Assembly (NCBI RefSeq): GCF_014879935.1
Contig: NZ_JACSRD010000133.1
Coordinates: forward strand, 1 to 37,325
From: Prosthecobacter sp.
Lineage (GTDB): Bacteria > Verrucomicrobiota > Verrucomicrobiia > Verrucomicrobiales > Verrucomicrobiaceae
Direction: 5' to 3'
Length of the DNA stretch: 37,325 nucleotides
Position numbers and translations under genes: made by a program. The notes under the pieces were generated by a model, which was given only the letters and a program-made list of their open reading frames with translations, was not told the origin of the DNA and made no database searches. Below are positions 9,139 through 16,505 of the stretch, piece after piece (the stretch's first letter is position 1; each line of letters opens with the position of its first letter).

Positions 9139-9173
9139 GCTCAGTGCTCAGTTCACAATGCTCAATGCCCAGT
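9139..9173. repeat. Degenerate heptamer array (GCTCAGT family)
   Basis: Five consecutive 7-base units can be read: GCTCAGT, GCTCAGT, TCACAAT, GCTCAAT, GCCCAGT. The array lies in the convergent intergenic stretch between the Gly-rich protein and the first amt gene. It resembles in style, though not in sequence, the GTTTCAR heptamers near 21146 and 30207. Confidence 0.65.
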
Positions 9174-9205
9174 TCTCTCTCACCGCCAGGGATTCAACCG
9201 CTCAC

Positions 9206-9244
9206 AAAAAACAAAAAGCCGGGCTGGAGAGACCAGCCCGGCTT
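9206..9244 (-). terminator. Intrinsic terminator after the first amt gene
   Basis: The perfect 12-bp arms AAGCCGGGCTGG (9216-9227) and CCAGCCCGGCTT (9233-9244) enclose a 5-base loop. On the minus strand the stem is followed by TTT and a further T-rich run. It lies about 40 bases past the amt stop codon at 9283. Confidence 0.88.
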
Positions 9245-9282
9245 CGAGGTTAACACGACACCCACTTGCAGGAGAAGATGTA

Positions 9283-10758
9283 TCAATGCTCGTAGCCGCC
9301 TTCGCCGTGTTCGGCGAGGTCGAGGCCGAGGCTTTCCACCTCCGGATCAGGACGCAGGCCGACGATGATCTTCACAATGATGGTGATGACCAGCGTGGCG
9401 GCGACGCTCCACACGATGGTGAGGCCGACGGCCTTGAGCTGTTCCATGAGCAGGCCGTCGAGGAGGCCCTCGATGCCTGGGTTGGCTTCCTTGCTGGCGA
9501 AGACGCCGGTGAGGATGGCTCCCAAGGTGCCGCCGACGCCGTGGACGCCGAAGGTGTCGAGGGCGTCATCGTAACCGAGCATCTTCTTCAGATAGGCGAC
9601 CGCGAGGAAGGGGATCACACCGGCGAGGACGCCGATGATGATGGAGGAGGTGGCGGTGACAAAGCCGGCACCCGGGGTGATGACGACGAGACCGGCGACG
9701 ATGCCGGAGCAGAAGCCGAGCACGGAGGGCTTGCCCTTGAGGATCCACTCCACCATGCCCCAGACGAAGCCTGCGGTGGCGGCGGCGAGCGTGGTGGTCA
9801 TGAAGGCGTTCGAGGCGATGCCGTCAGCACCGAGGGCGGAGCCGGCGTTGAAGCCATACCAGCCGACCCAGAGCATGCCGGTGCCGACGGCGCAGAGCAC
9901 CATGCTGTGCGGAGCCATCGGCTCCTTGCCGTAGCCCTGACGTTTGCCGAGGAGGATGCAGAGCACGAGGGCGCTCCAGCCGGAGGTCATGTGGACGACC
10001 GTGCCGCCGGCGAAGTCGATGGCCTTGATGGTGGCACCCGGATTGAGCGGGCCGCACATGAAGCCGGTCCCGCCCCACACCATGTGGGCGAAGGGGAAAT
10101 AGACGGCGAACATCCAGATCGCCACGAACAGCATGATGGAGATGAATTTCATGCGCTCCGCGATGGCGCCGACGATGAGCGCCGGGGTGATGATGGCGAA
10201 GCTGAGCTGGAACATGGCCCACATGGCATCCGAGATCCAGTGGTAGCCCGCGCCGGAGACATACGGGGAGACGCCTTTGAGCATGGCGTTGCCGAGGTCG
10301 CCGATGAAGGCGTTCCCTGCACCGAAGGAAAGGCTGTAACCGCAGGCCCACCAGAGGATGGTGACCATGCCGGCGATGCCCATGCACTGCGCGACGACGG
10401 AGAGGACGTTCTTTTTGCGGACCAGGCCGCCGTAGAACAGGAACAAGCCAGGAAGCGTCATGAAGATCACCAGCGCGGTGCTGGTCATCTGCCAGGCGTT
10501 GTGACCGGGGCCGGGGCCGGCGATCTTGGACTCCCACTTGGCGTCTCCGTCCTCACCCGGCTTCGAGTTGCCGACGTATTTCTCGAGGTCGATCACGCGT
10601 TGCTCGAGCGTGGGGCCTGCTGGTGCCGCCGGAGCAGCCGCGGCCGGAGCCGGTGGTGCGGCGGGGGCCGCGTCCTGGGCGCGGAGTCCAGCGCCGAGGA
10701 AGGTGGAGACGAGGAGACCGCACGCAAACGTGCGCCAGCGGGGCAGTAGTCGAGTCAT
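9283..10758 (-). CDS. amt: Ammonium transporter (Amt family), first copy
   Basis: This 491-residue inner-membrane channel conducts ammonium/ammonia. The ATG at 10758 is chosen because a signal peptide (MTRLLPRWRTFACGLLVSTF) starts there; the open frame runs further upstream only through the promoter region. After the signal comes an Ala/Pro-rich stretch (about 29-50) and a short helical segment, then about 11 membrane helices from residue 90. The twin pore histidines are visible as H256 (GGTVVHMTSG) and H406 (DTFGVHGVGG). The cytosolic tail ends in EHGEGGYEH. A second amt gene lies directly upstream on the same strand, but no glnB/glnK gene accompanies them in this window. The gene has its own sigma-54-type promoter at 10816-10830, so it is probably induced under nitrogen limitation. 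Confidence 0.95.
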   Translation of the reverse strand: MTRLLPRWRTFACGLLVSTFLGAGLRAQDAAPAAPPAPAAAAPAAPAGPTLEQRVIDLEKYVGNSKPGEDGDAKWESKIAGPGPGHNAWQMTSTALVIFMTLPGLFLFYGGLVRKKNVLSVVAQCMGIAGMVTILWWACGYSLSFGAGNAFIGDLGNAMLKGVSPYVSGAGYHWISDAMWAMFQLSFAIITPALIVGAIAERMKFISIMLFVAIWMFAVYFPFAHMVWGGTGFMCGPLNPGATIKAIDFAGGTVVHMTSGWSALVLCILLGKRQGYGKEPMAPHSMVLCAVGTGMLWVGWYGFNAGSALGADGIASNAFMTTTLAAATAGFVWGMVEWILKGKPSVLGFCSGIVAGLVVITPGAGFVTATSSIIIGVLAGVIPFLAVAYLKKMLGYDDALDTFGVHGVGGTLGAILTGVFASKEANPGIEGLLDGLLMEQLKAVGLTIVWSVAATLVITIIVKIIVGLRPDPEVESLGLDLAEHGEGGYEH

Positions 10759-10788
10759 TGCGAGATGATGGTTGGATGGGGGCCGAAA

Positions 10789-10841
10789 TTTTTTGGCCTG
10801 TTGGCACGGGGGAAAGCAATGCCCGTGCCAAGGCCAAAAAA
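10789..10841. repeat. Long inverted repeat overlapping the amt promoter
   Basis: TTTTTTGGCC (10789-10798) pairs with GGCCAAAAAA (10832-10841), and TTGGCACGGG (10801-10810) pairs with CCCGTGCCAA (10822-10831). Only TG at 10799-10800 bulges out, and the loop has 11 bases. The right arm contains the -24 box of the first amt gene. The A-run of the right arm also supplies the U-tract of the upstream gene's terminator. Confidence 0.85.
10816..10830 (-). promoter_or_regulatory. Sigma-54 (-24/-12) promoter of the first amt gene
   Basis: The minus strand reads TGGCAC GGGCA TTGC followed by TTT, a full match to the sigma-54 consensus TGGCAC-N5-TTGC. GG at 10829-10828 and GC at 10817-10816 are separated by exactly 10 bases. 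The start of transcription would fall near 10804, leaving a leader of about 45 bases. Confidence 0.85.
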
Positions 10842-10873
10842 AACTCCCCGACGCCTTTCGCGCCGGGGAGTTT
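10836..10873 (-). terminator. Intrinsic terminator after the second amt gene
   Basis: AAACTCCCCG (10841-10850) and CGGGGAGTTT (10864-10873) form a 10-bp stem with a 13-base loop. On the minus strand the stem runs into eight T residues. It lies just past the stop codon at 10907 and separates the two amt genes into independent units. Confidence 0.9.
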
Positions 10874-10906
10874 GTGGAGTTTGTCAGACGTGTCGTGAGA
10901 CCAGGA

Positions 10907-12373
10907 TCAATGGTTCGCCTGGAAGCTCGGGTAAGCCACGTTGCCGTGCTCGCCGATGTCGAGACCCTCGGATTCCTCCTCGGGGCTGACACGCAGACCC
11001 ATGACGATCTTGAGGATCAGCAACAGGACGAAGGCGAAGACGAAGGTGAACACGCCGTAGGCGGCCACACCCTTGAGCTGGCTCATGAGCTGCGGCATGC
11101 CGGCCTTGGCACCGAAGATGCCGACTGCCAGCGTGCCCCAGATGCCGCACACGAGATGGACGGACACGGCACCGACGGGATCGTCGATCTTGATCTTGTC
11201 AAAGAACAGCACGGAGAGCACGACCAGCACACCTGCGATGGCACCGATGTAGATGGAGCTCGCAGCAGCCATCTGGTCAGCGCCGGCGGTGATGCCCACG
11301 AGACCGGCGAGGATGCCGTTCAGAGCCATGGAGAGGTCCGGCTTCTTCATGAAGATGACGGAGGCGAGGGCGGCGGCGACACCACCCGCGGCAGCGGCGA
11401 GGCACGTCGTGACGAGGGTCAGGGAGACGAGGCCCGGATCAGCGGAAAGGACGGAGCCGCCGTTGAATCCGAACCAGCCGAGCCAGAGGAGGAACACGCC
11501 GATGGTGGCGAGGGGCATGCTGTGACCGAGGATCGGCTTGATCTTGCCATCCGCGGTGTATTTGCCCAGACGAGGCCCAAGGAGAAGAATGCCTGCAAGG
11601 GCGCCCCAGCCGCCGACAGAGTGCACCAGCGTGGAACCGGCGAAGTCATAGAACGGAGTCTCAAGGCGGTTCAGCCAGCCGTTGCCCCACTTCCAGCTTC
11701 CTGCGATCGGGTAGGCGATGGCGACGAAGATGATGGAGAACACCATGAAGGTGCTGAGCTTCACGCGCTCGGCGACAGCGCCGGAGACGATGGTGGCGGC
11801 GGTCGCGGCGAACATGGCCTGGAAGAGGAAGTCGGTCCAGTAGGTGTAGCCCACGTTGTAGCTGGAGGTCACACCGGCGGCATCGGTCGTGATGCCGAAG
11901 CCGGAGAATTTGAACCAGAACTGCGAATCACCATCGGCGAAGCCGGGATACATCAGATTGAAACCGCAGAGCGCATACGTGAGCAGGCCGATGCAGGGAA
12001 TGAGGGTGTTCTTGAACAGGATGTTCACCGTGTTCTTGGACTGGGTGAGACCGGACTCAACGCAGGCGAAACCCAGGTGCATGATGAACACGAGCGCGGC
12101 CGAAAGCATCATCCACAGGTTGTTTGTGGTGAAGAGTTCGGTGGAGGGACCCTTCGCCTCCTCGGCGGGGGCTTCGGCAGGTGCCGCGGGTGCAGGTGCT
12201 GGCGCGGCTGCGGGAGCCGGGGCTGGTGCCGCGGGGGCGGCGGCCGCGGCGGGCGCAGGCGGTGCTGCATCCTGCGCCTGGAGTTCACCAAGGCTGAATG
12301 CGAGGGACGAGAAGGCGGCGAGGGCTGTCATGACGACGCCGCTCCAGTTTCGAGTGGGTGTGTGCTTGAGCAT
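10907..12373 (-). CDS. amt: Ammonium transporter (Amt family), second copy
   Basis: This 488-residue ammonium channel starts at the ATG at 12373, just downstream of a sigma-54 promoter; the open frame extends further upstream only through the promoter. The N-terminus carries a hydrophobic signal-like segment (about 11-34), then an unusually long Ala/Pro low-complexity stretch (about 35-75), then the membrane core from about residue 85. The pore histidines are H251 (GSTLVHSVGG) and H406 (AVSVHLVCG). The cytosolic tail contains EGLDIGEHG, much like the first copy. The two proteins are clearly diverged within the membrane core, so they are old paralogues rather than a fresh duplication. Different affinities or partners are possible but not visible in the sequence. 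Confidence 0.95.
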   Translation of the reverse strand: MLKHTPTRNWSGVVMTALAAFSSLAFSLGELQAQDAAPPAPAAAAAPAAPAPAPAAAPAPAPAAPAEAPAEEAKGPSTELFTTNNLWMMLSAALVFIMHLGFACVESGLTQSKNTVNILFKNTLIPCIGLLTYALCGFNLMYPGFADGDSQFWFKFSGFGITTDAAGVTSSYNVGYTYWTDFLFQAMFAATAATIVSGAVAERVKLSTFMVFSIIFVAIAYPIAGSWKWGNGWLNRLETPFYDFAGSTLVHSVGGWGALAGILLLGPRLGKYTADGKIKPILGHSMPLATIGVFLLWLGWFGFNGGSVLSADPGLVSLTLVTTCLAAAAGGVAAALASVIFMKKPDLSMALNGILAGLVGITAGADQMAAASSIYIGAIAGVLVVLSVLFFDKIKIDDPVGAVSVHLVCGIWGTLAVGIFGAKAGMPQLMSQLKGVAAYGVFTFVFAFVLLLILKIVMGLRVSPEEESEGLDIGEHGNVAYPSFQANH

Positions 12374-12409
12374 AGGTCTGTAGTTGGATGGACTCCGACG
12401 CGAAGCAAA

Positions 12410-12424
12410 GCATCGTGCGTGCCA
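12410..12424 (-). promoter_or_regulatory. Sigma-54 (-24/-12) promoter of the second amt gene
   Basis: The minus strand reads TGGCAC GCACG ATGC followed by TTT. This differs from TGGCAC-N5-TTGC at one base. GG (12423-12422) and GC (12411-12410) are separated by exactly 10 bases. The start would lie near 12399, giving a leader of about 25 bases before the ATG at 12373. Confidence 0.78.
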
Positions 12425-12477
12425 ACTCGGTTTTCGATTTGGCAAACGCGTGATGCACGGCGGTGTCATTCCATCGG

Positions 12478-12506
12478 TTTGCGCAGGGAAAACGCGTTTT
12501 GCGCAG
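12478..12506. promoter_or_regulatory. Possible enhancer site upstream of the second amt promoter
   Basis: The 9-base word TTTGCGCAG occurs twice (12478-12486 and 12498-12506, 20 bases apart), and the 12-base palindrome AAAACGCGTTTT (12489-12500) lies between and partly within them. The block begins about 55 bases upstream of the -24 box, where an NtrC-type activator could bind. It does not match the proteobacterial NtrC consensus, so the assignment is by position only. Confidence 0.35.
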
Positions 12507-12511
12507 ACATG

Positions 12512-12542
12512 AAAAAAGCGGATGGGGATGCCATCCGCTTTT
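12512..12542 (-). terminator. Intrinsic terminator after the cupredoxin/secreted-protein unit
   Basis: The perfect 12-bp arms AAAAGCGGATGG (12514-12525) and CCATCCGCTTTT (12531-12542) have a 5-base loop. The minus strand continues in six T residues. It lies about 40 bases past the stop at 12584. The plus strand also ends in TTTT, so it may work in both directions. Confidence 0.88.
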
Positions 12543-12583
12543 CAGTGTGAGTGCTGCTTTGTTTCAGCGTTCCGAATCAAACA

Positions 12584-13108
12584 TCACTTCGCAAACGGGC
12601 TGGTGACCATCTTTTTGAAGCCATCCATGATCTTCGCGATGACGTCCTTGGGACCGGCGAGCTTCACGAAGACATTCGAGTCCTCGGTCGGCACGATCGC
12701 GGCCAGCAGCGTGTAGTTCTCACGCGGTGTCTTCGCTCCCATGGGCGGACCGTCGTTGTAGGTGCCGCTGGCGGTCACGAGCGTGATCTTCTTGCCGCCG
12801 GCGTCCAGCTCCTCGCGCTTCGACTCGGGCGTGCCCTGGAACTGGCCGAGCCAGCGCTGCACGTTCGCCTCCACACCACCGCCGCCGCCTGGGCCGGGGA
12901 AGTGGTAGAACACGGCCTCCAAGGGCTTGTCCACGCCTTCCACCTTCGCCTGGAGAGTGCCGGCACGGAACATGCCGCTGCTTTCCACCGCGGCCCACGG
13001 CGAGTCGAATTTGAAGGAGAGGCCGGCGACTTCGAGTTTGCCCTCCTCCGCACGGACGGCGGAGGTGAGCGTGATGATCACGGCGAGGATGGAGACGAGC
13101 GTTTTCAT
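12584..13108 (-). CDS. Small secreted protein of unknown function
   Basis: This 174-residue protein has a clear signal peptide (MKTLVSILAVIITLTSAVRA). The mature part is a soluble alpha/beta domain with the stretch GLSFKFDSPWAAVESS near its start, a Gly-rich loop (PGPGGGGGVEANVQRWLGQF) and a C-terminal helix (DVIAKIMDGFKKMVTSPF). Similar short secreted proteins, in which a gene product is compared through quantities such as FDSPWAAV...M, are common in this phylum but unnamed. It follows the cupredoxin gene by 35 bases on the same strand with no terminator between, so the two are probably co-transcribed and may act together in the periplasm. Confidence 0.78.
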   Translation of the reverse strand: MKTLVSILAVIITLTSAVRAEEGKLEVAGLSFKFDSPWAAVESSGMFRAGTLQAKVEGVDKPLEAVFYHFPGPGGGGGVEANVQRWLGQFQGTPESKREELDAGGKKITLVTASGTYNDGPPMGAKTPRENYTLLAAIVPTEDSNVFVKLAGPKDVIAKIMDGFKKMVTSPFAK

Positions 13109-13143
13109 GGGATTGCGCGTTGGGTTGTGTGTGTGGGTGAGTT

Positions 13144-13608
13144 TTATTTCGTGACGTGCATCACGCCACGCATGAGCATCCAGTGGCCGGGGAAGGTGCA
13201 GATGTACGGGTAGTCGCCCGCTTCCGCCGGAGCCACGAATTCAATGGTCTCGGACTGGTTCGGCTGCACCAGCTTCGTGTTGGCGAGGATGTCGGCTCTC
13301 GCGGCCTCGGGGATGTAGTTCTTCGCCATGCCCTGGGGATCGGCGAGCATCGCGTTGGCCTGGGCTCCCACGGAGTCCAGCTTGCCCGGCTTCAACAGGA
13401 GGAAATTGTGTGGCTGCGGGGCGATGCTGCCCGTGTTGGTGAGCGTGAGCTTCACCTTCTGGCCCGCCTTCACGGCGAGTTCCGTTTTGTCATAGCCCAG
13501 CGGGTTTTGCGGGTGGGGCTTCAGTTCGAGAACGGCCTGATCCGCATCCTGCGCGAGGGCGGGGAGGGACATGGCGGCGAGAAGGGCGAGGAGGCAGATG
13601 TGCTTCAT
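13144..13608 (-). CDS. Azurin/plastocyanin-like cupredoxin
   Basis: This is a 154-residue secreted type-1 copper protein, a small periplasmic electron carrier. The ATG at 13608 is chosen because the signal peptide (MKHICLLALLAAMSLPALAQ) begins there. The copper ligands can be placed by azurin spacing: H67 (QPHNF), C137 (YICTF), H142 and M146 (PGHWMLMRG), with Cys+5=His and His+4=Met as in azurin. The length and the insertion between residues 75 and 115 also fit azurin-type cupredoxins. Its redox partners are not in the window. The small secreted protein downstream is probably in the same operon. Confidence 0.92.
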   Translation of the reverse strand: MKHICLLALLAAMSLPALAQDADQAVLELKPHPQNPLGYDKTELAVKAGQKVKLTLTNTGSIAPQPHNFLLLKPGKLDSVGAQANAMLADPQGMAKNYIPEAARADILANTKLVQPNQSETIEFVAPAEAGDYPYICTFPGHWMLMRGVMHVTK

Positions 13609-13795
13609 GGGGGTTAGGGTGGGTTTTTGGCGGAAGCCTGTAATCGGGCTTTGGCAGCCGCAGTTTTCAACCATTACTTCGCCAAAAGCGGGGCGAGCCA
13701 TGGAGCCGGCCGCAGGGCGGTGAAGACAGGTTATCATAACACAGGGTTCACTTGCCAGACGTGCGAGGTCAGGCCGTGGCGGACGTTTTCACCAC

Positions 13796-16501
13796 ATGTC
13801 CAGCCTCTCCCACGCCTTGCTCCTCGTCATCGCCGCCACGATTTCTGCCGCCGCGCAGCCTGCGTCGAAGATGCCGGATCGTTTCACTCCTTCCGTCATC
13901 ACGAATCCTGGCGCGGAGTTTCAAGACGAGGCACGCGGTGGCGCGATGATCATTGGGATGGACCGCACGCCGAAGGGGCGCATCTGGGGTTGCTGGACAG
14001 GCACGGGGGACAAGCATGATGGGTATTTCCTGCTGGCGACGAGCGATGATGACGGCGCGACGTGGTCGAAGCCTCGTGTGGCGGTCGGCGCACGCATGGA
14101 GGCGGCGCAGAAGGTCAGCGGGGCGCTGGTGGGGAATCTTTGGACGGATCCAAAGGGGCGCTTGTGGCTGTTTCTCGATCAGCAACTCGGCGATCCGCAG
14201 AAGCGCATCACGAATTGGTTCATGCGCTGCGATGATCCCGATGCGGCGGAGCCATCGTGGAGCACGCCGGCGATGTTTGCGGAGGGTTGCACGCTGAACA
14301 AGCCGACGGTGCTCAAAGATGGCACGTGGTTGCTGCCGGTATCCGACTGGCACAAGAAAACGTGCCGCGTGTTTGAATCGACCGATGAAGGCGCGTCGTG
14401 GAAGGAGCGCGGCAGTTTGCAGTTCCCGGATTGGGAGTTCGACGAGCACATGATGGTCGAGTTGAAGGACGGTCGCTTGTGGATGCTCGCCCGCACGAAG
14501 GGCCAGCCGCATGAGAGCTTCTCCAGCGATGGCGGCAAAACGTGGAGCGAGCCGAAACCTGCCGCGACGGTGCAAAATGTGAATGCTCGTTTTTTTCTGC
14601 GTCGGCTCAAATCAGGTCGCATCTTGCTGGTGAAGAATGGCTCGCCCACGGAGCGACTGCCAAAGCGCACCCACATGAGCGCGTGGCTGTCCGAGGACGA
14701 GGGCCAGACGTGGAAAGGCGGCCTGCTGCTCGACGAACGCAACGCGGTGTCGTATCCCGATGGCTTCGAAGCGCCCGATGGGCTGATCCACATCCTCTAT
14801 GACTGGAACCGGCACACCGACGCGGAGATCCTGCTGGCGAAGTTTCGCGAGGAGGATGTTCTGGCGGGCAAAATCGTGTCGAAGGACGCGAAGCTGCTCA
14901 TGCTCGCGAACAAGGCCACCGGCCCAAAGCCCGAAAAGCTCTACAACGGCATCGAACTGCCCGATCAATGGCCGCCGCGTTACCGCGAGCCGAGCGATGC
15001 GGTGATGGAAGTGCCGTATTTGAAGAAGAAGCCGAAAGTCATCCCCATCGACCTCGGCAGGCAGCTTTTCGTCGATGACTTCCTCATCGAGAAAACCACG
15101 CTCAAACGCACATTTCATCAGGCGAAGAAGTTTGAGGGCAATCCGGTCTTCAAAGCCGAGACCGAGCGCGAACTCGGACCCGCGAGAGAAGGTGAGAAGG
15201 GCGAGGAAGCGACCACTTTCACCGGTCAGGGCGGCGTGTTTTACGATCCATCGGAAAAGCTCTTCAAGATGTTCTACGTCGCTGGTTGGCGCGGGGCGTT
15301 GTCGCTTGCGACGAGCCCAGACATGAAGACGTGGACGCGCAAAGGGCAGCTTTTGCCCGAAGGACTGCGCTGGACCGGACCGAAGCTCGTCACGGGCGGC
15401 TCCGATAACTGCGTGTGGCTCGATTTGAATGCCAAATCACCCGCGGAGCGCCTCAAATACATCACCTGCTGGCTACATGTGCCGAAGGAGCAGCGGCCGC
15501 AGGGCTTCATGCACTCGCTGCATGTCTCCGATGGCAAAACGTTCTCCGATGCGGTGACGACGACCATCGCGGCGGATGATTACTGCTCCTTCTTCTTCAA
15601 TCCCTTCCGCGAGAAGTGGTGCTTCAGCATCAAGATCGGCACCTCACGCGGTCGCAGCCGTTATTATTGCGAGAGCGATGATTTCCTCGCGGGAGCGGAC
15701 TGGAAGAAGAGCGTGTTTTGGACCTGCACGGACAAACTCGATCTCCCCGAGCCGCAGGGTCGCTATCCCGGCGCGGGCGAGGCTGCGCAGCTCTACAGTC
15801 TGAATGCGGTGGCCTACGAAAGCCTCATGGTCGGCATGCATTACATCCATCGCGGCCCGAACAACGGCGTCTGCGAGAAAGGTAAATTCCCGAAGCTACT
15901 CGATCTCGAGCTCGGCTTCAGTCGCGATGGCTTTCACTGGGATCGGCCGGATCGACGCGGCTTCATCGTCGGATCGCGCACGGAGGGCTCGTGGGATCGT
16001 GCGTATCTGCACGGCGCGGCGGGTGTGTTTGTCGTGCTCGATGACCAACTCGTCTTTCCCTACATGGGCACCAGCGGCATCGCGCCGAGCGGGCATCGCG
16101 GCATGTATACCGGCGGTAGCATTGGCCTCGCCACACTGCGGCGCGATGGTTTTGCCTCGATGGATGGCTCTGGCGAGCTGACGACGCGTCCGGTGAAGTT
16201 CAAAGGCAGGCATCTCTTCGTGAATATGAACGGCGAGGTGCGTGTGGAAGTGCTCGATGAGGCTGGAAAGGTGCTGCGTAGCTCCAAAGTGGCTTCGGGG
16301 GATCAAACGAAGCTGAAGGTGGAATGGGCTGACGGTATTGACCTTACAGACCTGATTGGGAAGACGGTGAAATTGCGCTTCCATCAGTCGAAGGGCTCGT
16401 TGTATGCCTTCTGGGTCACGCCGGATGAAAAAGGCACCAGCGGCGGCTACGTCGGCGCGGGTGGGCCGCAATTTGATGGCGTGCGTGATACTTCCAAATG
16501 A
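13796..16501 (+). CDS. Secreted Asp-box (sialidase-like) plus five-blade-propeller glycosidase-like protein
   Basis: This 901-residue protein has a signal peptide (about 1-21). The N-terminal half (about 30-375) is a sialidase-type propeller with four Asp boxes: SDDDGATW (83-90), STDEGASW (195-202), SSDGGKTW (243-250) and SEDEGQTW (299-306), plus the stretch SYPDGFEAPDGL. The FRIP motif of classical GH33 sialidases is not seen, so sialidase activity is uncertain. The second half (about 415-900) begins IPIDLGRQLFVDDFLIEK and includes GNPVF and GGVFYDPSEKLFKMFY. These are typical of GH32/GH43-like five-bladed propellers with a C-terminal beta-sandwich. It is thus a fusion of two propeller domains. 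It heads a four-gene operon with a transporter, a kinase and an aldolase, which suggests it releases the sugar or sugar acid used by that pathway. Confidence 0.82.
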   Translation: MSSLSHALLLVIAATISAAAQPASKMPDRFTPSVITNPGAEFQDEARGGAMIIGMDRTPKGRIWGCWTGTGDKHDGYFLLATSDDDGATWSKPRVAVGARMEAAQKVSGALVGNLWTDPKGRLWLFLDQQLGDPQKRITNWFMRCDDPDAAEPSWSTPAMFAEGCTLNKPTVLKDGTWLLPVSDWHKKTCRVFESTDEGASWKERGSLQFPDWEFDEHMMVELKDGRLWMLARTKGQPHESFSSDGGKTWSEPKPAATVQNVNARFFLRRLKSGRILLVKNGSPTERLPKRTHMSAWLSEDEGQTWKGGLLLDERNAVSYPDGFEAPDGLIHILYDWNRHTDAEILLAKFREEDVLAGKIVSKDAKLLMLANKATGPKPEKLYNGIELPDQWPPRYREPSDAVMEVPYLKKKPKVIPIDLGRQLFVDDFLIEKTTLKRTFHQAKKFEGNPVFKAETERELGPAREGEKGEEATTFTGQGGVFYDPSEKLFKMFYVAGWRGALSLATSPDMKTWTRKGQLLPEGLRWTGPKLVTGGSDNCVWLDLNAKSPAERLKYITCWLHVPKEQRPQGFMHSLHVSDGKTFSDAVTTTIAADDYCSFFFNPFREKWCFSIKIGTSRGRSRYYCESDDFLAGADWKKSVFWTCTDKLDLPEPQGRYPGAGEAAQLYSLNAVAYESLMVGMHYIHRGPNNGVCEKGKFPKLLDLELGFSRDGFHWDRPDRRGFIVGSRTEGSWDRAYLHGAAGVFVVLDDQLVFPYMGTSGIAPSGHRGMYTGGSIGLATLRRDGFASMDGSGELTTRPVKFKGRHLFVNMNGEVRVEVLDEAGKVLRSSKVASGDQTKLKVEWADGIDLTDLIGKTVKLRFHQSKGSLYAFWVTPDEKGTSGGYVGAGGPQFDGVRDTSK

Positions 16502-16505
16502 TCTC

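Noticed and set aside
10801-10817. Possible plus-strand sigma-54 promoter in the left arm of the inverted repeat.
   Set aside because: GG and GC are 11 bases apart instead of 10 and the -12 box reads AAGC. No plus-strand gene follows.
9064-12550. Two very long plus-strand open frames opposite the amt genes.
   Set aside because: They are antisense to clearly recognisable ammonium transporters, have Asp/Gly/His-rich low-complexity translations and match no family. High GC content leaves few stops in the opposite frame.
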